From Lycorma delicatula (Eukaryota > Arthropoda > Insecta > Hemiptera > Fulgoridae), in NCBI RefSeq assembly GCF_047948215.1, contig NC_134455.1:155788575-155852574 (forward strand): a stretch of DNA of 64,000 bases, read 5' to 3'. The notes beneath the pieces were generated by a model that searched no databases, was not told the DNA's origin, and saw nothing but the letters and a program-made list of their open reading frames with translations. Position 1 is the stretch's first letter; every line of letters begins with the position of its first letter. The position numbers and the translations under genes are program-made. Positions 1 through 10,265 of this stretch are shown one piece after another.

Positions 1-1137
1 TCGCGCGCACGCTATAAACAATTAACAATACACTATTAACGTTTAATAGCGTTAAAATTAAAAACCTATTTAGACTTCACAAAAAATAAATATTTTAAAT
101 TATTTAAATAAAATTAATGCTGAAAAATTGTATTAAACAGTAACGGGTGAAAAAATAGTCGATTATATTTAGTTATTATTAATAAGCAATTTTTGAAAAA
201 TTTTATTAGTCAAAAATTCTAGAAAAATTTTGTGACATACAATAAGAACATTCTTTAACGACCATGATTAAGCTTAAAATTTCAATTTGTATCTCTTTTA
301 ACAAGCGATTTTTTGACATTAAAAAGATTGTGGAATGAATAAATAAATAATAAAGCTGTCCCAAGCTTCAAAACCTCACTTAATCTAAAAAGTTGGGTTT
401 TCTAAAATTTACAAAAATTCTTAAAGATTTTTTTATTTATAGTTCCAAATATAGTATTATAATTTTTCACAATATTTCTAAAAGAAACTGTAAACGAGAA
501 TTCGTTCAGTATACCTTAACTACCAACAAAAAATAATATACTCGTATTATTGGGTAGTACATTGTATATAATGATGATAATGCTTCATTACAACTCGAAG
601 TGGGTGGTTGAATTTGAATAGGTATATTAAACGTAGAATACTAAATGAGATTCCTGTAAAATGTAAACTGTAAAGAGAACGTTAGGAGGCTATATGAGTA
701 AATGAAAGGTCAAATTAATATATTAAACCCTAAAGCTATTCCGCAAATAAATAACACGTCTAAAGAACTTCAGTTTTAAAGTAGACAAAAGGTCATACGT
801 AATTTAAGCCAACAATTGTAATTAAATTTTTTAAGTAATAAGTAACGTGTTATTTATTTGAAAAAAAAAACATTTAAAAATAACGTAATAAATACAACTG
901 AATAGAACAGTATACAAACAAATGAAATAGATATAATAAAATGCTTTTAATCAAACGAATTTATTAAAATATTTGTGTAATAGAGATTACGTTTAACTTT
1001 GTAAAATTAGATACAAGAATAATGCAACAGACATCAAACAATGGAAATTAAATTCACCGTATCATCACCGAGAAGGTAAAGAATATTTGTGCGTACCACT
1101 TATGGGGTAAAAAATGAAAAATACTATTTCATTTTTT
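1..1137. other. AT-rich stretch, no gene seen
   Basis: No reading frame of note, no RNA gene and no recognisable transposon. The sequence is AT-rich with homopolymer runs. The last part (about 1099-1140) carries a small inverted pair around ATGAAATAG-type sequence just before the microsatellite and may belong to the foldback repeat that follows. Confidence 0.5.
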
Positions 1138-1146
1138 ATTCCCTAT

Positions 1147-1174
1147 ACATACATACATACACACGCACACACAT

Positions 1175-1220
<46 letters not shown>
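1147..1220. repeat. Compound (AC)n/(AT)n microsatellite
   Basis: An ACAT/ACAC tract passes into a long pure AT dinucleotide run that ends directly at the foldback repeat. It is a simple-sequence repeat with no coding content. The same AC-then-AT composition recurs at 3297-3377 and, in GT form, at 27946-28017. Confidence 0.95.
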
Positions 1221-1226
<6 letters not shown>

Positions 1227-1237
1227 AAACATATATA

Positions 1238-2150
1238 GTTTCATTTTAATTGCCCCACACGATTTTCTCAAAAACTACGCACAATACAAAAAGATTATCT
1301 AAGAAAAGTTACTCAGATTGGAGGGAGACACCTTACTTAAAGGTTAACACGATTTTTTTCAAATGAAATGACTTATTTTTGAACCCACCAATGAAAAGAG
1401 CAAAAAATTTTAAGTGGAATACGTAGTACACATATTGCCATGGACTTTTTTTTTGAAGGTCATATGGTTAACCATCAGAGATAATTTTTATGGGTGTTAG
1501 TGTTATACGAGTTACACGTTTTTGAAGGTCATACAACATTCCTGGAATATTTATATTCCATTTATCTTGCAAACTGTAAGAGAGAGCATAAAAATTACTT
1601 TATACTATCGTATAGCAACACTATCTCTGATGGTTAGCCTTCAAAAAAAGGTCCAAGTTCATATACGTGACTACATATTCCATTAAAAAATTTTCTGCTT
1701 TTTTCATTGGTGGGGTAAAAGTAGGTCATTCCATTTGAAAAAAATCGGCTTTAACCTTGAATTAAGGTCAAGACCAAGTGCAAGGTCACCATGAGGTGGT
1801 GCCAATCTGAGTAACTTTTGTTTAGGGTTTTTTTGCATTGTGGATAGTTTACGAGAAAATCACCAGGGGGCGATTGAAATGAAACACCTTGAAAAAAGGT
1901 CCAAGGTCATATTGTGACCACAAATTTCAATGTAAAATTTTCTGCTCTTTTTAATGGAGGGATCAAAAATAGATCTTTCCATTTGAAAAAAATCGTGTTA
2001 ATCTTGCTTTAAATAACGATCAAGTTCAAGGTCAAATCCAAGGTCACCGTGAGATATCCCCTCAAATCTGATTAACTTTTGTTTAGGTCGTTTTTTTATT
2101 GTGCGTAGTTTACGATAAAATCACCTGGGGCAATTAAAATAAAACACCTG
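1238..2150. mobile_element. Foldback element with a third tandem module
   Basis: The left module (about 1238-1520) opens with GTTTCATTTTAATTGCCCC. It is followed by a diverged inverted copy (about 1600-1887) ending in GATTGAAATGAAAC, and then by a second right-type module in the same orientation (about 1890-2150) ending in CAATTAAAATAAAAC. Shared landmarks are the ACTACGCACAATAC end segment, the CAAATGAAATGA segment, the CCAATGAAAAGAGCA segment and, near the centre, ACCATCAGAGATA on the left against its complement on the right. There is no coding capacity, so this is a non-autonomous DNA element or MITE. I see no certain target duplication. Seven AAGGTCA motifs lie within it, all on the plus strand. 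Confidence 0.7.
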
Positions 2151-2155
2151 TACAT

Positions 2156-3291
2156 AGGGAAGCCATATTTTAAGTAAATGGTATCTTCGTATTGCTCATT
2201 CCTCAAAACATAAAGAAAATTCATCCCCACCCCCCATTCACACAATGCGATCGAAAATAATACCGTATTTTTCTTCGAAAGTCGGTAAAAAAAATTACTG
2301 TAATTTCAAATCACTTAAATTGACAAAGCAGTAGTAAAAAAAGTTTTCCTAACAAGTCATTTTTAAAAAAAAACGTTACAGTGGGGTTACAAGAGGAATT
2401 TCAATTAAAAAATAAAAAAGGATTCTTGAAATCAGTTCATTTGATGAAGAGTAAGGCTTGAACCTACACAAAAAAGTGCGCGCGCGCGCACACATAAAGG
2501 TCGAATTTAGAATCTCCTTTTTTGAAATCGGTTAAAAAAATATTGTGTTCATGACACACGTACAGGTACTTAAAAATCCTATAGAATCCCGTATTAAGAA
2601 TCGTAAGAATTTTTTCTTTCGTTAAAAATTATTTTACTTGTTTAATCTTTCAGTATTAACGTAACTTAGTAAAGATCAAATGTAAAGTGAATTTTATCTT
2701 GAGCAAGGTTTTTTTTTTATTAATTTTAACATCATTCTTGTTAGCATATTCTTAATAAAGATCGCATAGAAATACTTTCTAAGAAATATCCTTGATACAC
2801 GGTATATTTTAAACTCTATTCAGTCGTTTATGAGGATGAAACACGCACTCTCCTTTTTCAGTTTTCCTTTATATATTAATACGTTCTCTATTAAACTACC
2901 CATTCCATACCGTCTAAACCCCCTAACCATCAAATTAGACTAGATTATATTCATAAAATTTAACGATTTTCTCATCTCAGCATCTATCAAGTAGTTTTAA
3001 TAAAATATTATTATAAACAATAAAGTTTAAAGCATTTTAAAATTATTAAATTCGTATATGTGAAATATTCTATTTCAATAAAGATTGAAAATCAATTTGC
3101 AAAAGAATTGATTATTCAGTTGTTTACACGAGTATACTTCCGAAAAAATATTTAAAAATAAATTTATATTTAAAAAAATAATACTCTTTGTACAGTAGCC
3201 TAAAGATGTGTTATCACCCTCATACGCTTTATTTGACGTAGATATAAATCATTTTTCTACATACACAGATTACTTGCAAATTGATCTATAG

Positions 3292-3296
<5 letters not shown>
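2156..3296. other. AT-rich stretch with a short GC-alternating tract
   Basis: No gene recognised. A short alternating GC tract (about 2478-2493) runs into CACACA. The segment around 2220-2250 (CCCCACCCCCCATTCAC) resembles, in reverse complement, a G-rich segment near 61925-61940, so part of this stretch may be a repeat, but I cannot define ends. Confidence 0.4.

Positions 3297-3377
<81 letters not shown>
3297..3377. repeat. Compound (AC)n/(AT)n microsatellite
   Basis: A run of AC dinucleotides changes directly into a run of AT dinucleotides. It is simple-sequence DNA with no further structure. Confidence 0.97.
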
Positions 3378-3381
<4 letters not shown>

Positions 3382-3822
3382 TACAAAAGGTTATTAAAAA
3401 CAAGTTAATGTTTCAAACGCTATTTGTCTGCCACCATCTAGACATATTTTTCCATAATAAATATCGGGTTAAAACGTTTTCCAGATGATAAACATTAATA
3501 TAAAATTGTAAAATGAAAACAGAGAGCAGGTATTATTACAAAAAAAATGACTTCTTTGACCTGATTATCAGGAACTTTTATGGAATATCTACCTGATAAA
3601 TTCAGCCGCTTTGGTAAATTTAACTTGTAAGAACCAATTATTGTTATTAGTGATACGAAAACTATTATTACAAAGAAAAGTGCATTTTTGGAAAGTTTTC
3701 AGATCCAATTTCCAATTGGTCGGAACCTAAAGAACCATCTATAAAAATAATAAAAACAGAAAATATATAAATCCCGACTGTACTTAAAGAACGGTTTCAA
3801 AAATCATTTATCTATTTAGGAT

Positions 3823-3980
3823 CGTTTTTTTGTTTAACCTCCGGGTCCGCAGTCCAGCAATTCTTTCCGCAAAAGATGAGATGAATGTTTTGTAGGGTGT
3901 GTGAAAAAACCGCGATTCGAACCCAGAACCTTCGGTGTAAGGCCGAGACGCTACCACTCGCGCCACGAGAAGCCGGCATC
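3823..3980 (-). mobile_element. tRNA-derived SINE, short form
   Basis: Read on the minus strand, the head is tRNA-like. It has an RNA polymerase III A box around 3950-3973 (GTGGCGCGAGTGGTAGC) and a B box at about 3911-3922 (GGTTCGAATCGC). The tail contains CATTCATCTCATC and ends CCCGGAGGTTAAAC plus an A-rich run. A 13-bp target duplication, ATCTATTTAGGAT, lies beyond the tail at 3810-3822. Its partner beyond the head has been split by the mariner and now ends at 5322. The tail sequence is shared with the SINEs at 41817, 9990 and 36797. Confidence 0.88.
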
Positions 3981-3982
3981 TA

Positions 3983-5312
3983 CGAAGGTTATTTTTTTCA
4001 AGGTCCGATCGGTTGTGAAATAAAAACCCGCGCAAAAATCGGATGAATCTTTGCGCATATGTGTTGTGCAGCGTCTCTAGTATGGCCTTCAATCACGCCG
4101 CGTCACTTCGTTTAGTTCTGAACACGCAGGTAGCACGTAAACATGTCTACAACAATAGCATCTCCCGCCAAGTGTGAAGTGCGTGCGGTAATTCGATTTC
4201 TTCAGGCTGAGGGGTGTAATGCAGCCGAAATTCATCGACGAATAAGTAATGTGTACTGTGAAACTTCAATGAGTGACAGCAAAGTGCGACAATGGTGCAG
4301 GAACTTTAAAGAAGGACGTACAGATGTTCATAATGCAGGCGGTCAGGGAAGGAAGCGAGTATCAACCGATGATCTCGTTGAGCGAGTGGATGAGGCAATT
4401 CGAGAAAATCGTCGGTTCACAATTTCTGTATTGAGTGATTCGTTTCCTGAAATTTTAAGGTCAGCTCTCTACACCATTGTGAGTGAGAGACTTCAGTACC
4501 GCAAACTGTGTGCGAGATGGGTTCCTAAGATACTGTCCGACCATCACAAAACAATGAGAATGGACGCTTCCCTAACGTTTCTCCAGCGCTACCACAATGA
4601 AGGAGAAGATTTTTTTGAACAAAATTGTCACAGGGGACGAGCATGGGTCCATTTCGAAACTGAAGAAACAAAAGAACAATCCAAACATTGGATTCATTCT
4701 CATTCTCCCGGTAAATCAAAGAAGTTCAAGCGAACCTTCTCCAACAGAAAGTGTATGGCTACTGTGTTCTGGGACCGGAATGGAGTTCTCTTGGTGGAAT
4801 TCATAGAACGTGGTACGACCATCACTGAAGCCTCATACTGCGTGACTCTTCAACGTCTACGAGGGGCAATTCAGAATAAGCGGGGAGGAATGTTGTTATC
4901 AGGCATTGTCTTTCTCCATGACAATGCTCGGCCGCACCCTGCAGCTGTAACAAAGAAGCTCCTGCAGCGTTTTCGTTGGCAATTGTTTGATCACCCACCA
5001 TACAGCCCGGACTTGGCTCCAACCGATTTTCACTTCTTTGCTCACATGAAACGCTGGCTAGAAGGACAACTTTTTGGCACAGACATCGAGCTGTAGACCA
5101 GTGTAGAAAAATGGCTGAAAACACAGACGGCTCCGTTCTATGACGAGGGTATTGGAAAGTTGGTACCACGCTACGACAAATGTCTAAATCGGAGTGGCGA
5201 CTGTGTAGAGAAATAGCGTACCTATGTAAGTACTTGTTACAAATAAAAAATTTTTTATTTTCACTGTGGTTTTAATTTCGTGACCGATCGGACCTTGAAA
5301 AAAAAACCCGCG
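3983..5312 (+). mobile_element. Mariner transposon (DD34D), defective
   Basis: A complete-length (about 1.33 kb) mariner flanked by TA at 3981-3982 and 5313-5314. The terminal inverted repeats contain TTTTTCAAGGTCCGATCGG at the left and its complement at the right, and both outer ends begin CG(A/C)(A/G)GGTT. The single transposase frame inside is broken (see the pseudogene entry). It sits exactly between a SINE head and that SINE's target duplication, so it inserted after the SINE. The structure is that of the classical mariner branch of the IS630-Tc1-mariner superfamily, which duplicates a TA target and moves by cut and paste. Confidence 0.95.
4143..5216 (+). pseudogene. Mariner transposase, disrupted
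   Basis: A member of the mariner transposase family. It has an N-terminal helix-turn-helix region (roughly residues 1-110, including KVRQWCRNFKEGRTD and the RWVP motif), then the DDD catalytic domain. The second catalytic Asp is in FLHDNARPH (codon at 4920-4922). The third is in SPDLAPTDFHFF (codon at 5025-5027). They are 34 residues apart, as in DD34D mariner. The first Asp (TGDE, codon at 4636-4638) is out of frame, because an extra T in the run near 4613 and a second indel near 4642 shift the segment between them. A TAG at 5094-5096 stops the frame after 317 codons, but homologous sequence (YDEGIGKLVPRYDKCL) continues in frame to a TAG at 5214-5216. Full family length would be about 357 residues. 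ATG 4143 is chosen because it gives the usual mariner N-terminus. The encoded protein should be inactive. Confidence 0.93.
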
Positions 5313-5322
5313 TATTTAGGAT

Positions 5323-8300
5323 GTAAAATTTATAACATATTAAACAATAGTATAAAGCCAAATATGTTCATTAAAGAGAAAATATCTTCAATAAACACGT
5401 GAAGAAATGGGATGTCAGTATTCAGGACACTAGTGTTTTGTTTTCTAAATTACAATGAATAAAATCAACATAGAACGAATAATATTAAAGTTGCATTCAA
5501 AATTTACAGTATGATCAAGATTTTCTATTACTGCTGATGATTCGAACCGCACACATATGTTGTAATATTTGATGATTAATAGTATGTGAATACATATAAC
5601 ATTAATATATTATAATATACATATATATAATATATTTCATAGGTAAACATGTAATGATTAGTAATGTGAACCAGACTCAATGTGGCAAACTTAGATTAAT
5701 TATATTTACGAGTAGATTAGACTACATTTTAAAACTCACTTATGTATTATTACCTTTCGCACTGGAGCTTTTATACTGCTCTAGGTACAGAGAATGGAAC
5801 TTCGTATATATCTATTTGAAAAATTATTAGGAATAAATTTGAATTTGGATAAAGCAACGCCGTTTAAATTAGTTGATAATTAAATCTGGTTTTGTTAATA
5901 GTTATTACTCGTATATTTAAGGACATTTCAAATGCCTAAAAAATAATCTTTATTAATCAGCAGACCATCAATTTAAAAAAAAATCCATGTACATGTTGTA
6001 TGAACCTCACACAAACCAAATAGAATAATACCAAATTGATAATTCAACCAAATAAAAATAACAAAATACATTGAATTATTCAATTACGATTTTAATCACT
6101 AAAAAAGAAAGGCTTGCTGCACAAAAAAACAGTTGATTTTTGACAATTATTGATGTCAGATACTAAAAATCATATCATAAGAACAATTAGTAAAATTAAG
6201 GTTACAACATTTCCTCCACCACAAAAACAAAATTAAATATATATTTTCCATAAATCTGATAAATGTTATTCTACGTTTTTCATTATCTCACCGTATCTCC
6301 ACAACACTCCACATAAAAAAGTGAATGAATCCATATGATTTTATTCATATTTCCACAAAGAATTTCTTTTTTTTACTTCTGTATAAGGTATAACTTTTTT
6401 TCAGAAGATAGATTACAAAAAAAAAATAAAGACAATTTTATTACTTTCCGAAGCATTAATACGGAGGACTATTTATTATTGTTCGTTGCTCGATTTGCCA
6501 AAAATGAAGTTCCTCACTTTGTACCCAACGACAGCCCACTGCATTTGTGGGCAAACTTATATATATTTTCGACCTGGATACCAATGCAGCGGATTATTTA
6601 TATTTATCAAAGTCAGTGCGGCGAAAGACATATTGAAAATAGTGCGATATTTTCCATTTATCATCTAGAATATAAGAAAAATTTCTGTTCGACATTATTT
6701 TTGGTTCGATATAGTTTTTTGGTATTGATAAAAAAAAAGTTTGAGAAAGTTAGAAAAATGAACCTTCTTTATCGACAAAAAGTTCCGTCTCATTCAGACG
6801 GAAAATAAAAGTCTCCAAATTAACATAATTTATAACTGGTTTAATTTAAACTCAACCCAAAATCAGTATTTTCTACTTTTGGATGTATACAACATGAAAC
6901 AGCTTAATTCGTTGCTGTGGTTAAGACTGGTGCGTTCATGCACGTAAAAACCCACATCTAAAGAAATTTTATGAAGGTTAATTCGGTCACTTTTGTAAAT
7001 AATACTCACTAATATTTAACGATGATTTTATTCCAGATAGAACCTTCAACAGACAAATATTTCATATAGAAAAAATTTCCACATTTTATAAAGCTCTACG
7101 ATCAAAAATATCGATAACCACGAATGTCAATAACTGAAATATTCAAAGTAATGAAATATCAGCGTCACATATTACGACAAACAAGAATTACTGATAATGT
7201 AATTTAATAACTTTAAAAAAAAAATAAAGTTTAAATTTCAGAAAATAATTTCATAAAATTATTATTTAGTTTTGCCTTAAAAAAAGGTGTAACCACGGAA
7301 ATTTTCTAAGTTAACTTTTTCAACGCTTTAAGAATTGATTATTTCAATGAAGAATTTGTGTTCTACATCAATAAATATTTTTAAAGTACAGCCAAATTTT
7401 GACGTGATGTCAGCAAAATATTTTTTTTTCATAAGAAAAATAAAAACCAATAAACTAATTTAATAGACTAGAATCTGAACACCAGAGTAAAACATTCTGT
7501 ATTCTCAAACACGCCATCTGTTCCTTCTTAGGCATTTGCCTAAGAAGGAACAGTTACTTTACATCAATCTAAATAAAAATATAAACATTTAAAAAAAACA
7601 ACAACAATAATAAGAAAATAGACTTAAAAAATAAAACTTGTTAAATTATTCGTTAACCTCTTATTTTTTAAATCGATGGAAAACTGAAATTTTTTAAACA
7701 TGGTGCAGTCTCCTGAAGGTAAAAATTAAAAAATAATTGATAATATTATTTTTTAAATTTTTAATTAAGAGATTTTTTAAAAATAGGTTTTATATTTTAA
7801 AATATTTATTCAATTTAAAATACGGGTAGACCTACAAAAAATGTTGACCATATGAAGAAAAAAAAATTTATAAGCAAAAATGCAAAAACGATAAACTTGT
7901 TTGTAAAAATAAAAAGAGGAAAAAACGACGTAAAAGCTAGCGAACGTGAGGTAAGACATTGTGAATTACTTATTACCCTAGGTTTTCCGACCAATTCCGA
8001 TGTGAAAATACTTTGAACACAGAATTAATCACTATATTCTGTCCGTAACATACAATATTATGCAATGTTGGCAACAAAAAAGTAACAATAATTTCAAATC
8101 GTGCTTAAAGACTACTTTTAAGCAATTTTCCACTTAAATTATGTGGAAAAACATACAATGAGGCCATTAGAATAAATTTCTGTAGAAAAGGCAGATTTTG
8201 TGAAGCGTACGGGTTGACTTAACGTAAAATAATTTAATCGATTAAAAAATTTGTATACACCAAAATATATAGAATCTTATTTTAATTTTTTCCGCTTTTG

Positions 8301-9989
8301 ACACCAACGAAGTCATAAAATAATCTTTAACATATAAAAATCAAACATGTAAGTGTGAAAAATTAACAAATAAATAACTGTATTACAAAAAACCCAAGAT
8401 AATTATAACACTCTACTAAATTATATCATATTTATGGAAAGTACTACAAAGTAGCTGCGAAGATAATATATTCGATTTTTTCTACCTACCAACATGATAT
8501 AAACGAAGAATTTGATAATTAATTGATGAGATTTTTCTTAAATTAAAATTGTATGTTTTAATCTAATTTATAATATCTGCTTTTCGTAATTACTAATTAA
8601 TTTTAAACTATTTCTGTGCAGAGGTTCCAGCAATGAGTCGTTAATTCAAAATTTATTTCATTATTTTTATTAATAGTTTCTTGATTTTTTTTTAATGAAA
8701 TTAAAAGTGGCTCAAAACCAAATATCTATCGAAATGTGAAAATAAGAGCAGCGCTTTGAAATAGTTTCTAATATGTTTACCGCTATTTCTCCGTAATTTA
8801 ATTTTCTTAAATTTAATACTAGTCTATTGTATTTCAATAAAATAGCCGGTTTATTTACGATCTTCCACGGCTACAAACAAATTTCGATAAATTTACTTCA
8901 AAGCATGATGACGGTCTACGTCATACTAAGCTAATACAGGGAATGAATAAGTCGATAAAAAATCTTTAATAGCAAAATAATTAAAGCGGGGGTTCACAGA
9001 AATTCCTCCTAGAATTTCAAACGGTTTTTGATTGCTGACATTAGTTTCAACGTAAGGTTTAAACATAACTAGTAATAACGTTAATCTCATAGTTAGCAAT
9101 ATTTGTTTATAAAGTGTTTTGAAACAAAAGTATCATAAGCATAAAATCAATATCACCGGACGAACTAAAAGCAATTTCACTGGCTTTGACGAAATAAATT
9201 CCAGCCGTACATTACATAAAAGCTTTCCTTAGTGTTGAACACCTATCTTTAGGTTTAATGCATTGGAAAATAGCTTATGGATAACCGTAAACTTTTAGGC
9301 CATCAAGGATATTTTTATCCATAATGAATACCTAACCAAAATAGCAGCCACTTAATTTTTTTTCGCAGGTTGTATCAAAAGCGGTATACAGTAGCTCTTA
9401 AATAACTGTTCAACAGCGAAGCACTAAAAAAATAAAATTTAGCAAATGTTCTTATAACAAAACGGACTACTTTTCAGTATGAGATCGCCACACCCCAAAC
9501 ACCCAGGAATTATTATGGGATGGACAATTCAAAAAACTTTAAATAGGAATGGTAAGCTTGTAACACAAAGCATTGAAAAACAAAAATTTGACACAATAAA
9601 CTTCAGGCTACGACCTTAAGCAAACTGATGCCCAATTAATATGCTTCACATCTAATTTCGAAAGATCCTATAGTATATCCCAAGAAATGTTTAGTCAAGG
9701 TGGTCGTAGTCCGATATTCATTACATCAATTTTTTTTTAACTTATTTAATATGAAATGTCAACCCCATCTTTTGCAGTTAAAAGTTTTGAATTGCCTCCC
9801 ATGAGGTCTATCAGGTGCTCATGGAGTAATGTTGCATACCAAAACGTAGATCGTTTCGAGGTAGGCACATTTGCTAAATTTCACTCTTCTATGACTGAGG
9901 GATTTAATTTTTTCTACGTAAACTTTTATTAAAAAAACACACACACATTTTCATATTTTAGTATAAAAATAAAAAAAGTAAATCATTTA
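5323..9989. other. Long AT-rich stretch without a recognisable gene
   Basis: I find no tRNA, no transposon reading frame and no convincing exon. Open frames here are low-complexity translations rich in Phe, Lys, Tyr and Ile. The one clear structure is the hairpin at 7518-7553. Ancient repeats too diverged to recognise by eye are possible. Confidence 0.5.
7518..7553. repeat. Perfect 17-bp inverted repeat, 2-nt loop
   Basis: CTGTTCCTTCTTAGGCA is followed by TT and then by its exact reverse complement. The stem is much more GC-rich than its surroundings. No T-run, tRNA feature or coding frame adjoins it. It belongs to a set of similar short inverted duplications in this window (12505, 16949, 22226, 34276, 36516, 37378, 49938, 61692, 63462). 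Confidence 0.95.
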
Positions 9990-10265
9990 AAATAGGTCAA
10001 ATACCAGTAAATACGATTTCTAAATTGAAAGTTCCAACTTCAAATCCTAGTAAAGGCACCTCTACTTTTATACGGATTTGAATATTAGAACGTGGATACC
10101 GATGTTCTTTGGTGGTTGGATTTCAATTTACCACACTTCTCAGAAATAGACCTGATACTGTACAAGACTATACTTCACTTACACACTCATACAGATCATC
10201 CTTATTCATCTTCTGAATTAATACCTGATGGTGATTCCGGAGGCTAATCGGGAAAAAGGAAACAG
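9990..10265 (+). mobile_element. SINE, long form, diverged head
   Basis: It matches the minus-strand SINE at 36797-37056 over most of its length. Shared segments include TTTTATACGGATTTGAATA, GGTGGTTGGATTTCAATT, TTACCACAC, and a tail with TTCATCTTCTGAATTAATACC and GATTCCGGAGGCTAA followed by an A-rich run. The B box is degenerate (ACTTCAAATCC, about 10037-10047), and the A box region is not convincingly preserved. The tail shows it belongs with the shorter SINEs at 3823 and 41817. Its left boundary is approximate. Confidence 0.75.

Noticed and set aside
1141..1220. CRISPR or other spaced repeat array
   Set aside because: The repeat arrays here are simple dinucleotide microsatellites without spacers, and the genome is eukaryotic.
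4525..5169. Minus-strand open frames over the mariner
   Set aside because: They are antisense shadows of the transposase frame.
6335..6808. 157-codon open frame on the plus strand
   Set aside because: Translation is low-complexity Phe/Lys/Tyr/Ile with no domain, in AT-rich DNA where such frames arise by chance. No promoter, splice or homology support can be seen.
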